Below are positions 19,507 to 28,081 of a stretch of 64,000 nucleotides of DNA, in pieces; position 1 is the first letter of the stretch; every line of letters starts with the position of its first letter. A program made the translations under genes and the position numbers. Below the pieces are notes generated by a model. That model had not been told where the DNA came from. It was given only the letters and a program-made list of their open reading frames with translations, and searched no databases. The stretch is from Halomonas organivorans (GTDB taxonomy: Bacteria; Pseudomonadota; Gammaproteobacteria; Pseudomonadales; Halomonadaceae), in NCBI RefSeq assembly GCF_014192055.1, contig NZ_JACHXM010000003.1, forward strand, positions 62,001-126,000, in the 5' to 3' direction.

Positions 19507-20172
19507 TCAGCGCGTACGCCGATACAGCCCCCGCTCGAGGATCCGTGCCTCCACGGCCTCGGGCAGCAGGTAGTGAACGCTGCGTCCCTCGGCCAGGCGC
19601 CGTCGCACCTCGGTGGCGGAGATCGCCATTCGCGAAGGCAGCCGCAGGCGCAGCAGGCGTCCTGACGGCGCCGCCATCAGCGTCGCCACGTCATCGACCT
19701 CGCGCCCATCGACGAGCTCGGCGAGCGCCGCGGGCAGCGCATCCTCGTGGTCGGGTCGATCCACCACCACCAGGTGCGCCAGCGCGAAGAGGCGCTCAGG
19801 GGCATGCCAGTCGGCCAGGCGCAGGAAGGCATCGTGGCCAAGCGCCATGACCAGGCGCGCCTGCGGCCCATATGCCTGGCGCAGCTCGGCCAGGGTGTCG
19901 GCGCTGTAGGAGGGACCCTGGCGCTCGAGCTCGCGGGGATCGGCCACCAGCCCGGGCGTGTCGCCGATCCCCAGCCGCAGCAGCGCCAGACGCTCTTGCG
20001 GCGATATCTGTGGCGCGCCGCGCAGCGGCGGCTGGGCCGCCGGGATCATGTGTACGCGATCGAGCCCCAGGGCCTCGTGCAGCTCCACGGCGCTGCGCAG
20101 GTGGCCGAGGTGAACGGGATCGAAGGTCCCGCCCAGCATGGCGATACGCGGCGCCTGTATGGTCTCACTCAC
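19507..20172 (-). CDS. nadD: Nicotinate-nucleotide adenylyltransferase
   Basis: NadD adenylates nicotinate mononucleotide in NAD synthesis. The 221-aa protein starts with [15 protein letters not shown], the nucleotidyltransferase GTFDPxHxGH motif. The C-terminal ATP-binding [13 protein letters not shown] is the usual ISxTxxR form. Its start overlaps the proA stop by 4 nt (ATGA). A 118-nt gap separates its end from rsfS. Confidence 0.97.
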   Translation of the reverse strand: MSETIQAPRIAMLGGTFDPVHLGHLRSAVELHEALGLDRVHMIPAAQPPLRGAPQISPQERLALLRLGIGDTPGLVADPRELERQGPSYSADTLAELRQAYGPQARLVMALGHDAFLRLADWHAPERLFALAHLVVVDRPDHEDALPAALAELVDGREVDDVATLMAAPSGRLLRLRLPSRMAISATEVRRRLAEGRSVHYLLPEAVEARILERGLYRRTR

Positions 20173-21461
20173 TGACGAATCTGGCCGTCGCCGAGCACCA
20201 CGTACTTGCGCGTGGTCAGGCCCTCGAGCCCCACCGGGCCCCTGGCATGCAGTCGGTCGGTGGAAATGCCGATCTCGGCGCCAAGGCCATACTCGAAGCC
20301 GTCGGCGAAGCGCGTGGAAGCGTTGACCATCACCGAACTGGAATCCACCTCGGCCAGGAAGCGGCGAGCCAGGGTATAGTTCTCGGTGACGATGGCATCG
20401 GTGTGCCGGGAGCTGTAGCGCTCGATGTGCGCCATGGCATCGTCGATGCCGTCGACCACCCGAACCGCCAGCACCGGGGCCAGGTACTCGGCCGCCCAGT
20501 CGGCCTCGGTGGCGGCAGCGATGTCGCCGAGGATCGCGCGGGTGCGCTCACAGCCGCGCAGTTCGACGCCATGCTCGGCGTAGGCCGCGGCCAGCGCGGG
20601 CAACAGTGCCTCGGCCAGCGGCGCATCGACCAGCAGGGTTTCCATGGTATTGCAGGTGCCGTAGCGCTGGGTCTTGGCATTCACGGCGATGGCCAAGGCC
20701 TTGTCACGGTCCGCACTGGCATCCAGGTAGACGTGACAGACGCCATCCAGGTGCTTGATCACCGGCACGCGAGCCTCGCGACTGATCCGCTCGATCAGCG
20801 ACTTGCCGCCGCGCGGAATGATCACGTCGACGTATTCCGGCATGCTGATCAGTCGCCCGACGGCGGCCCGATCGGTGGTCGCCACGACCTGAACGCTGTA
20901 CTCGGGGAGTCCGGCCTGCTCGAGGCCGACGCGGATGCAGTCGGCGATGGCCGCATTCGACTCGCGTGCCTCCGACCCGCCCCGCAGAATGGCCGCATTG
21001 CCTGACTTGAGACACAGGCTGGCCGCTTCCATGGTGACGTTGGGCCGCGATTCGTAGATGATACCGATCACGCCCAGCGGCACGCGCATCTGTCCGACCT
21101 GGATACCGCTCGGCCGAGAACGCAGCCCATCGATCTCGCCCACCGGATCGGGCAACGCCGCCACCTGGTGGAGCCCCTCGATCATGGCGTCCAGGCGCGC
21201 GTCATCGAGGGCCAGGCGATCGAGCAGCGCGGCGTCGAGGCCGTTCTCGCGACCCCGCTCGAGGTCGCGAGCGTTGGCCGCCAGCACCTCGGCGCGCGCC
21301 GCATCCAGGCGCGTCGCCATGGCCAGCAGAGCGGCATTCTTGGCCGCGGTATCGGTGCGCCGCAGCCGGGTTGCGGCATCTCGCGCCTGCTGCCCAAGGC
21401 GCTGCATGTAGGCGTCGACGTCGGTGACGACGCTGTCGGAGTGGGAGGCGTGAGCTGTCAT
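20169..21461 (-). CDS. proA: Gamma-glutamyl phosphate reductase
   Basis: ProA reduces gamma-glutamyl phosphate with NADPH to glutamate semialdehyde in proline synthesis. The 430-aa aldehyde-dehydrogenase-fold protein carries the catalytic cysteine in [14 protein letters not shown], the cofactor region [23 protein letters not shown] and IPRGGKSLI. It heads the minus-strand block with nadD overlapping its stop. proB is not in the window. Proline synthesis is relevant to osmotic adjustment, but no osmotic control signal is visible here. Confidence 0.98.
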   Translation of the reverse strand: MTAHASHSDSVVTDVDAYMQRLGQQARDAATRLRRTDTAAKNAALLAMATRLDAARAEVLAANARDLERGRENGLDAALLDRLALDDARLDAMIEGLHQVAALPDPVGEIDGLRSRPSGIQVGQMRVPLGVIGIIYESRPNVTMEAASLCLKSGNAAILRGGSEARESNAAIADCIRVGLEQAGLPEYSVQVVATTDRAAVGRLISMPEYVDVIIPRGGKSLIERISREARVPVIKHLDGVCHVYLDASADRDKALAIAVNAKTQRYGTCNTMETLLVDAPLAEALLPALAAAYAEHGVELRGCERTRAILGDIAAATEADWAAEYLAPVLAVRVVDGIDDAMAHIERYSSRHTDAIVTENYTLARRFLAEVDSSSVMVNASTRFADGFEYGLGAEIGISTDRLHARGPVGLEGLTTRKYVVLGDGQIRQ

Positions 21462-21550
21462 GCCGTAAAGTGTCTCCAGGAAAAGGGCCGTGGCGCCAAG
21501 CTACGCCCCAGGCTCGAGTCAAATCGGGAAGGAGCCCATACTAAGTCACC

Positions 21551-22420
21551 ATGCAGAGCAAGTACAAAGTCGGCCTGATGCGGGTGAACCTGCTGGTGGC
21601 CGCCAGCCTCACCGCCTTCCTGGCGACGACTGCCCAAAGCCTGCCGGACGCCTTCCTGCTGGGCCTGACCAGCCTGTGGCTCACCGTGACCGCCACCCAG
21701 ATCGAACTCAGCCATCGCCATCTGGCCACCATTCCCTGGCAACTGCTGCCCGGACTGCTGCTGGCGGCCCTGCTGTGGGCGACTCCGGGGCGGCACCTGA
21801 CGTGGTTCTGGGCCTGGGCCATCCTGCTGATGCTCCCCCAGCCGCGCTGGATCCTGATGTTCAACGCCCTGCTGGCCGCCGCCAGCTGGTGGAACCTCCA
21901 TGATCGACTGGGCCTGGAGCAGTGGCTGCTGGCAGGCCTGCTGCTGGCCGGGCTGATGCTGCTGGGCCTGTCACGCTCGCTGGAACTCCAGGCCATGCGC
22001 CAGCGCATCCGCGATCGCGCGCGACTGGTTCCCGAACTTCCCGTGTGGTCGAACCAGCGCCTGCTGCACGATGTGCGCCATGAACGTCACCGCGCGCGCC
22101 ACGAGGGCGGCCACGTCGAGCTGCTGCTGCTTCGCAGTCCCCGCTGGCAGCTCTGGCCCATGGCGGAGCAATGCTGCCGGCTGCTTCAACCTTACGACAA
22201 TGCCTACCGCCTGGACCGCCGCACCCTGGGGCTGCTGCTGGTCAGCCGCAATGCCGCCCAGGCCGAGATGCGCCGCCAGGCGCTGCTGTCGGCACTGACC
22301 GTCTCGGTACGCATCAGAGCCATCGCCCTGCCGGGGCTTGGCTCGCTGAGCCACGAGCGCCGCGCCCTTGCCCGGCAAGCACACCCCCTGGAGGTCAAGG
22401 AGATCGCCCACCATGGTTGA
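21551..22420 (+). CDS. Membrane protein with eroded GGDEF-like domain (first of pair)
   Basis: This 289-aa protein has five or six hydrophobic helices in residues 10-150, then a cytoplasmic domain whose layout follows GGDEF proteins. VWSNQRLLHDVRHERHRARHEGGHVELLLL resembles the N-terminal GGDEF strand-helix, and YDNAYRLDRRTLGLLLVSRNAAQAEMRRQALL replaces the LxRYGGDEFxxLLPxT region. The signature itself reads LDRRTLG, so diguanylate cyclase activity is not expected. Its stop overlaps the next gene by 8 nt. AAGGAG lies about 15 nt before ATG 21551, farther than usual, so the start is uncertain. Confidence 0.65.
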   Translation: MQSKYKVGLMRVNLLVAASLTAFLATTAQSLPDAFLLGLTSLWLTVTATQIELSHRHLATIPWQLLPGLLLAALLWATPGRHLTWFWAWAILLMLPQPRWILMFNALLAAASWWNLHDRLGLEQWLLAGLLLAGLMLLGLSRSLELQAMRQRIRDRARLVPELPVWSNQRLLHDVRHERHRARHEGGHVELLLLRSPRWQLWPMAEQCCRLLQPYDNAYRLDRRTLGLLLVSRNAAQAEMRRQALLSALTVSVRIRAIALPGLGSLSHERRALARQAHPLEVKEIAHHG

Positions 22421-23351
22421 GCCTCGCTCACCGCGCTCTCGACTCTTCACCCTGGCCATCGGCATCGGCATCGTGCTGCTGCTTGGCCAGGCGCTATGGT
22501 TCTACCTGATGGGGCACTATACCCGCATCCTGCTACCCGCCCTGCTGTCCCCGGTCATGGCGGTCGCCGCCCTGCTCGCCGCCACCGCCAGCGCCAAGGC
22601 CTCTCGTGCAGCGGCCTACCTGGTCCTGATCTGTGGCTTCCTGCTGATCGCCGTCGAACTGCCCGGCCAGTCCAGCACCGCGGCGCTGTGGATCGGCCTG
22701 CCGCCAGTGCTGACCCTGGTGCTGCTGCCGCTGGGACCGGCGGTACTGCTCAACCTGGCACTGACGCCGGTCTGGCTGGCCCTGCTCGGCAACGGCGAAC
22801 TCGCGCCGGAGCTGGCCGTGGGATACCTGGCCCTGGTCGCCGTGGCCACCCTGGCACTCTGGGACCGGCTCAGACAGCGCGCCCTGCTGAAGGCCACCGA
22901 CCCCCGCGAACACGAATGTCCGGCGCTGACCCGCAAGAGCCTGCACGAACGACTGAACGGGGAGTTCGAACGCGCCCGGCTGCTCGAGTGCCCACTGGCG
23001 GTCGTGCTGTTCCACCTTCCCCAGCTCGACATGACCCGCGAGCAGTTCGGCGACGCCACCCGTCGCGCCATGCTGACGGCATTCTGCCAGGGCACGCTGC
23101 GCCATTGTCGCGAGCTCGACACCCTCGGCCGCGAGGACGAGACCGCCTTCTGGCTGATTCTGCCGAACACCACCGAAAACGGGGCGCTGCTGGTCCAGCA
23201 GCGGCTGCAGCAGGCCCTCGAGCAGGTCGTACTGGTGGAGACCGGCCCCCTGGAAGTACGCCTGCGCCTGGAAACACCGCACGGCGGTGAACGCTGGCCA
23301 GCCTTCCTGACCCGCCTGCAAGGCATGACCCAGGCCCTGGCCACCGACTAG
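22413..23351 (+). CDS. Membrane protein with degenerate GGDEF domain (second of pair)
   Basis: This 312-aa protein has about five membrane helices up to residue 150, followed by a GGDEF-fold domain. LTRKSLHERLNGEFERARLLECPLAVVLFHL parallels the domain start, and LDTLGREDETAFWLILPNTTENGALLVQQRL aligns with LARYGGDEFxxLLPxTxxxxA, giving REDETAF in place of RYGGDEF. The active-site Gly-Gly and metal acid are altered, so it is probably a c-di-GMP- or GTP-independent signalling relic, or a sensor. ATG 22413 has AAGGAG 10 nt upstream and overlaps the preceding gene, so the two are translationally coupled. Confidence 0.72.
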   Translation: MVEPRSPRSRLFTLAIGIGIVLLLGQALWFYLMGHYTRILLPALLSPVMAVAALLAATASAKASRAAAYLVLICGFLLIAVELPGQSSTAALWIGLPPVLTLVLLPLGPAVLLNLALTPVWLALLGNGELAPELAVGYLALVAVATLALWDRLRQRALLKATDPREHECPALTRKSLHERLNGEFERARLLECPLAVVLFHLPQLDMTREQFGDATRRAMLTAFCQGTLRHCRELDTLGREDETAFWLILPNTTENGALLVQQRLQQALEQVVLVETGPLEVRLRLETPHGGERWPAFLTRLQGMTQALATD

Positions 23352-23523
23352 TGTCCTGTATCAGAGGTTGACGGTAGAATTCTGGCGGCCCCATGGGCCG
23401 TCATGCAGCACTGCCATGCCTTGTCGCGACGCCGGGCCTGATGCCTCGGTGCGCTCGACATCTCATCAACGCACCGTCGACACAGGACACTGGACGGACC
23501 GCCATCGATCATGGAGAGCCCCC

Positions 23524-24927
23524 TTGAACCCAGTTGACCTGCTCCAACAGTTGACGCCGTCCCCGGCGCTGCTGCTGCTGTTGATCGTCATCATCGCGCT
23601 GGTCGAGTCGCTGGCCCTGGTGGGGCTGTTGGTTCCGGGCGTGGTGCTGATCACCGCCACCGCGTCCATGGCCGGACATCAGCAGATCGCCGTGGCGGCG
23701 GTGATGGGTGCCGCCTTTCTCGGCGCCATCGTCGGTGACGGCCTCAGCTTCTGGCTGGGCTACACCCAACGCGAGCGTGTCACCGGCATGTGGCCGCTGT
23801 CGCGCTATCCGGAATGGCTGTCCCAGGGCGCCCGATTCTTCCACCGCCACGGCTCTCTCTCGGTGTTCCTCGGACGCTTCGTCGGGCCGGTCAGGCCGGT
23901 CGTGCCCCTGATCGCCGGCATGATGCACATGCCACCTCGACGCTTCACCTGGGCGAACCTGCTGTCAGCGGCACTATGGGCCCCCGCCTATGTACTGCCC
24001 GGCTACCTGCTGGGCCGGACATGGCAGCGCCTGCCGGGTTTCCCCGAGGCGCTGGAACCTTGGCTGGTGGGACTCGGCGTGCTGGTGGTGCTACTCGCCG
24101 TCACCTTCTCCTGGCTACGCCACCAGACTCATCATGACGGACTGGTGTATCGCGGCCTGGCCCGACTGCTGCGCCGGCATCCCAAGGGGCGCTGGGCATG
24201 GCGAGCGTTGTCGCGACACCATGATCGAGAGCCGCCACTGGGCACCTGGCTGCTACTGCTGACATCGCTCACCGCCCTGTCGGCGCTGACGCTGGTGGTG
24301 CTGCATCAGGGCGGCCCGCTGCTCATGGATCGCCGCCTCGACATCCTGATGGATACCCTGACCATTCCGGGGCTGCTGACGCTGAGCCAGGTGCTGGCGG
24401 AGCTCGGCGACCTGTACGGCATCATCGCCATGGTCCTGCCGTGGGGGCTGTGGTGGCTGGCTCGCCGGCGCTTCGATGCCCTGGGCCACTTTGCCGCCGG
24501 CCTGCTCGGCATCGCGGCACTCAACACCCTCGGCAAGGCCGTCATCGGCCGCGCCCGGCCGCACGCCTCGGTCCATCTGGCGGATTCGCTTTCCTACCCG
24601 AGTGCCCATACCTCCACCGCCGTGGTGCTGTTCGGCCTGGCCGCCGCCTTCGTCGCCCGGGAACTTCCGCCGCAACGTCGCTTCTGGGCCTACTGGGGCG
24701 CCATTGCCGTCATCGTGCCCATGGCGCTGTCGCGGCTGGTGCTGGGCGTACACTGGCTCAGCGACCTGGTCGGCGGCGCCCTGCTCGGCCTGGTGGTCTG
24801 CGCCCTGGTGCAGCTCGCCTGGCAGCATCGCTCGCGGGAGACCCTGCGCCCCTGCCCCTGGTGGGCGCTGGGCACGGCCTCGCTGGCGCTCGCCGCCGCG
24901 CGGGTGGTCTGGCTGGGGCCGGCGTAA
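23524..24927 (+). CDS. DedA-PAP2 fusion membrane phosphatase
   Basis: This 467-aa inner-membrane protein joins two domains. Residues about 1-200 are DedA/SNARE-associated (GDGLSFWLGY, FLGRFVGPVRPVVPLIAGM). Residues about 250-450 are a PAP2 lipid phosphatase with all three motifs: KAVIGRARP, PSAHTSTAVV and SRLVLGVHWLSDLVGG. DedA proteins flip or translocate polyprenyl phosphates, and PAP2 enzymes dephosphorylate polyprenyl diphosphates, so undecaprenyl phosphate recycling is a plausible joint job. The start is the TTG at 23524, with GGAGAG 5 nt upstream; longer GTG/ATG frames are unconserved. The stop codon runs directly into a repeat element. Confidence 0.88.
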   Translation: MNPVDLLQQLTPSPALLLLLIVIIALVESLALVGLLVPGVVLITATASMAGHQQIAVAAVMGAAFLGAIVGDGLSFWLGYTQRERVTGMWPLSRYPEWLSQGARFFHRHGSLSVFLGRFVGPVRPVVPLIAGMMHMPPRRFTWANLLSAALWAPAYVLPGYLLGRTWQRLPGFPEALEPWLVGLGVLVVLLAVTFSWLRHQTHHDGLVYRGLARLLRRHPKGRWAWRALSRHHDREPPLGTWLLLLTSLTALSALTLVVLHQGGPLLMDRRLDILMDTLTIPGLLTLSQVLAELGDLYGIIAMVLPWGLWWLARRRFDALGHFAAGLLGIAALNTLGKAVIGRARPHASVHLADSLSYPSAHTSTAVVLFGLAAAFVARELPPQRRFWAYWGAIAVIVPMALSRLVLGVHWLSDLVGGALLGLVVCALVQLAWQHRSRETLRPCPWWALGTASLALAAARVVWLGPA

Positions 24928-25121
24928 GCTGGAAGCTGGAAGCCAGCATGAACCCCGCCATCATCGGGTCAAGGGTTTTCTTCCAGCTTCAAGCTTATGA
25001 CTTCAAGCTCCGGGCGAAGCCCGGCCGGGTTTTCTTCCAGCTTCCAGCTTAAGCCCGCGAAGCGGGCGTTCTTCCAGGTGCGAAGCACCGCTCTTCGAGC
25101 TTAAGCCCGCGAAGCCGGGTC
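24926..25121. repeat. AAGCTGG/GCGAAGC mosaic repeat, copy A
   Basis: This copy starts in the stop codon of the DedA-PAP2 gene and ends in the stop codon of the convergent LysE gene. Order: two AAGCTGG heptamers, a core beginning CAGCATGAACCCCG and containing GGGTCAAGGGTTTTC, then four mini-hairpins, each with the GCGAAGC centre. The stems are CCGGGC/GCCCGG, GCCCGC/GCGGGC, GGTGC/GCACC and a last imperfect one. TTCTTCCAGCTT spacers separate the hairpins. Other copies are at about 25807, 29341, 41877 and 61020. Confidence 0.85.
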
Positions 25122-25758
25122 AACCCAGCGCCAGCCACAGCCCCACGCCCACCATCAGCGTCCCGGCCACGCGGTTGAGCAGCCGCACCTTGTCGGCCTG
25201 GCCCAGCAGGTGGCGTAGCGTCTGCCCACCGGTGGCGTAGGCCAGCAAGGCGCAGAATTCGATGGTCAGGATCACCGCGACCAGCGCGGCCAGCTGGGCG
25301 GGAAGCGGTCGCGAGGCATCCAGGAACGGCGGCAGCAGGGCCATGAAGAAGGCCCAGCCCTTGGGGTTGGCCACCGCCGTCACCAGCCCCTGCATGGCCA
25401 GCTCGCGGCGACCGGCACGGGCCTGGGACGCCAGGGTATCGGGAATCGCCATGCGTCCGCGGGAGCGCCACATCATCACGCCCAGATAAGCCAGGTAGGC
25501 GCCACCCAGCCACTTGAATACGGCGAACAGCGCCGGCTCCCGCAGCATCAGCGTCGCCACCCCGGCCCCGGCGGCCACCGCCACCAGCCCCACGCCGACC
25601 AGCTCGCCGAGCATCATCCACAGCGTGCGCCGCACGCCCTGGGTCATGCCCAGCACCATCGCCAGGGTCATGCACATGCCCGGCGTCAACGACACCAGCA
25701 GAAAGGTCGGCACGAACACCGATAGCAACCCCATGCTGACCATTCGAACAACCTCCAT
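25120..25758 (-). CDS. LysE/RhtB family amino-acid exporter
   Basis: This 212-aa inner-membrane protein has six predicted helices. The N-terminal FLLVSLTPGMCMTLAMVLGMTQGVRR and GLVTAVANPKGWAFFMALLPPFLD are LysE-family signatures (usual form PGP; here PGM). It probably exports amino acids or similar metabolites; the substrate cannot be told. Its stop codon abuts repeat copy A, and its start is about 50 nt from repeat copy B. Confidence 0.88.
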   Translation of the reverse strand: MEVVRMVSMGLLSVFVPTFLLVSLTPGMCMTLAMVLGMTQGVRRTLWMMLGELVGVGLVAVAAGAGVATLMLREPALFAVFKWLGGAYLAYLGVMMWRSRGRMAIPDTLASQARAGRRELAMQGLVTAVANPKGWAFFMALLPPFLDASRPLPAQLAALVAVILTIEFCALLAYATGGQTLRHLLGQADKVRLLNRVAGTLMVGVGLWLALG

Positions 25759-25806
25759 GTCAATTGGCTGGGCAGCGCCCCCCTACCGCTGGTCGGCGCC
25801 CGGATC

Positions 25807-25850
25807 GGTTTTTCTTCCAGCTTATGGCTTCAAGCTTTCGGCGAAGCCGA
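25807..25850. repeat. Short mosaic-repeat remnant, copy B, overlapping ubiX 3' end
   Basis: A TTTTTCTTCCAGCTT spacer, a TTCAAGCTT segment and one GGCGAAGCC mini-hairpin are seen, without heptamers or core. The right part overlaps the last codons of ubiX, so the hairpin is translated as part of the UbiX C-terminal tail. Confidence 0.65.
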
Positions 25851-26477
25851 GTCCCCCCAGCGGGGCATCAGGCGATGCTCGATGCCGAGCTGGTTGAGGA
25901 TGCGCGCGACGATGAAGTCGATCAGGTCCTCGACCGAGCTCGGCCGGTGGTAGAAGCCCGGCGCCGCCGGCAGCACCACCGCGCCCTGGCGGGTCAGGCT
26001 CAGCATGTGCTCGAGATGAATGGCCGACAGCGGCGTTTCCCTCGGCACCAGGATCAACTGGCGACGCTCCTTGAGCGCCACGTCGGCGGCGCGCTCGATC
26101 AGGTTGTTGCTGGCGCCGCAGGCCACCGCAGAGAGCGTGCCGGTGGAACAGGGACAGATCACCATCGCCGAGCTGGCGCCGGAGCCCGAGGCCACGGGCG
26201 CCATCCAGTCCTCGCGACCGAAGCAGCGTATCTGGCCCGGGGCCGCCCCGCAGCGCTCGATAAGCGCCTCGGCCAGCCGCTCGGGTCGTGCCGGCAGTTC
26301 GCTCTCGGTCTCGGTGGCGATCACCAGGTGCGCCGCCTTGGAGATCATCACCCAGACCTCGCGGTTCGCCACCACCAGCGCCTCGATCAGGCGCAGACCA
26401 TACTGGGCACCGGAGGCCCCGGTCAGCGCCACGGTGACCGGGGCGCCAAATCCCGTCGCGTCTCGCTCAGCCGTCAT
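25830..26477 (-). CDS. ubiX: Flavin prenyltransferase UbiX
   Basis: UbiX attaches dimethylallyl to FMN, making the prenylated flavin used by the UbiD decarboxylase in ubiquinone synthesis. The 215-aa sequence has the FMN-binding TVALTGASGAQYGLRLIEAL, SGSGASSAMVICPCSTGTL and the LVPRETPLSAIHLEHML signature. The final residues SASPKA are encoded by the GCGAAGC hairpin of repeat copy B. Its start overlaps the mpl stop by 11 nt, so the two are probably co-transcribed. ubiD is not in this window. Confidence 0.96.
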   Translation of the reverse strand: MTAERDATGFGAPVTVALTGASGAQYGLRLIEALVVANREVWVMISKAAHLVIATETESELPARPERLAEALIERCGAAPGQIRCFGREDWMAPVASGSGASSAMVICPCSTGTLSAVACGASNNLIERAADVALKERRQLILVPRETPLSAIHLEHMLSLTRQGAVVLPAAPGFYHRPSSVEDLIDFIVARILNQLGIEHRLMPRWGDSASPKA

Positions 26478-27849
26478 GAGCCACCTCCAGTGCCGCCAGT
26501 AGCTTGTCGTGGATGCCGCCGAAGCCGCCGTTGGACATCACCACCAGCCGGTCGCCCGGCCGCGCTTCGGCCACCAGCGCCGCTACCAGGACGTCCAGAT
26601 CGTCGTAGACGCCGCCGGGCCGGCCGCTGGCCTCGACCACCGGCGCCAAGGTCCAATCGAGCCCTGGAGGTTGGTACCAGTAGGCGGCGTCGGCGTCGGC
26701 CACGCTACCGGCCAGGCGCTCGCGCAGGGTGCCGAGGCGCATGGTGTTGGAGCGCGGCTCGATCACCGCCAGCAGGCGGCCGTTCGGGGTGGCGGCACGC
26801 AGCCCGCCGAGGGTGGCGGCGATGGCCGTGGGGTGATGGGCGAAATCGTCGATCACCTGAATGCCGACCACCTCGCCGCGCAGTTCCTGGCGGCGGCGCG
26901 GCGTCTCGAAACGCGCCAGAGCCTCGGCGCCATCGGCGAGCGACATGCCACAGGCGTGGGCGGCGGCCAGCGCCGCCAGCGCATTGCGGGCGTTGTAGTC
27001 GCCGGTCAGTCCCCAGTCGACCTCGGCCTCCTGCTTCACGTCGGCGCCGCGATGCAAGACCCGAAAACGGCTGGCGTCGGCGCGCTCGAGGACGACGCGC
27101 CAGGGGCTCTCCGGGGCCTGGCCGAAACGCTCTACCGGCGTCCAGCAGCCCTGCTCGAGCACACGCTCAAGGGCCGGCTCGCCGTCGGCCACCAGCAGCC
27201 GCCCCTTGCCCGGCACGGTGCGCACCAGGTGGTGGAACTGGCGCTCGATGGCGGCCAGGTCTGGGAAGATGTCGGCGTGGTCATACTCCAGGTTGCCGAG
27301 CACCGCGATCTCGGGGCGGTAATGCACGAACTTGGAGCGCTTGTCGAAGAAGGCGGTATCGTACTCGTCGGCCTCGACCACGAAGGGCGCATCGGCGTCG
27401 CCCAACCGCGCCGAGACGCCGAAGTTGCGCGGCACGCCGCCGATCAAAAAACCCGGCGCCAGTCCCGCCGCTTCCAGCAGCCAGGCAGTCAGGCTCGCCG
27501 TCGTGGTCTTGCCGTGGGTGCCGGCCACGGCGATCACCCTCCGGCCGGGCAATACGTGCTCGACAAGCCACTGGGGGCCGGAGACGTAGGGCAAGCCCCG
27601 ATCCAGCACCGCTTCCACCTCGGGATTGCCCCTCGACAGGGCGTTGCCGATCACTACCAGATCAGGCCGCGGGTCCAGGTTGTCGGCAGCGAAGCCCTCG
27701 ATCAGGGCGATCCCCGCCTGTTCGAGCTGGGTGCTCATGGGCGGATAGACGCCCGCGTCCGAGCCGCTGACGCGATGCCCTTGTTCTCGGGCCAGCAAGG
27801 CCAGGCTACCCATGAAGGTACCGCAGATGCCGAGAATATGAAGATGCAT
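26467..27849 (-). CDS. mpl: UDP-MurNAc:L-Ala-gamma-D-Glu-meso-DAP ligase (murein recycling)
   Basis: Mpl reattaches recycled murein tripeptide to UDP-MurNAc. The 460-aa Mur-ligase-fold protein starts HLHILGICGTFMGSLALLAREQGHRVSGSD, which is Mpl-specific rather than MurC. It has the ATP loop GTHGKTTTASLT and the region DDFAHHPTAI. Its presence beside ubiX recurs in related bacteria. ATG 27849 directly follows a region with a potential ribosome site (GGAGAC on the minus strand is weak). Confidence 0.96.
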   Translation of the reverse strand: MHLHILGICGTFMGSLALLAREQGHRVSGSDAGVYPPMSTQLEQAGIALIEGFAADNLDPRPDLVVIGNALSRGNPEVEAVLDRGLPYVSGPQWLVEHVLPGRRVIAVAGTHGKTTTASLTAWLLEAAGLAPGFLIGGVPRNFGVSARLGDADAPFVVEADEYDTAFFDKRSKFVHYRPEIAVLGNLEYDHADIFPDLAAIERQFHHLVRTVPGKGRLLVADGEPALERVLEQGCWTPVERFGQAPESPWRVVLERADASRFRVLHRGADVKQEAEVDWGLTGDYNARNALAALAAAHACGMSLADGAEALARFETPRRRQELRGEVVGIQVIDDFAHHPTAIAATLGGLRAATPNGRLLAVIEPRSNTMRLGTLRERLAGSVADADAAYWYQPPGLDWTLAPVVEASGRPGGVYDDLDVLVAALVAEARPGDRLVVMSNGGFGGIHDKLLAALEVAHDG

Positions 27850-28081
27850 GGAGTCTCCGCTACCGAAATGCCTTGCCGGCGGTCAGTAGCCGCCCGGCGG
27901 AAAGCGGCAGCCTAGCATGGCCCCTGCGCGCCCTCCAGCGCGCCGCGGACGTCGCGGATCGCCGACGGGATGCAGCCACCTGGGCGATGGGCTAGAATCG
28001 ACGCCTTTCTTGGACGAACCCCGGAAGCGCCCTGCCGAGCGGGCCGCTTCCCCATGACGCGACCAGCAACAGGATAGCCCC

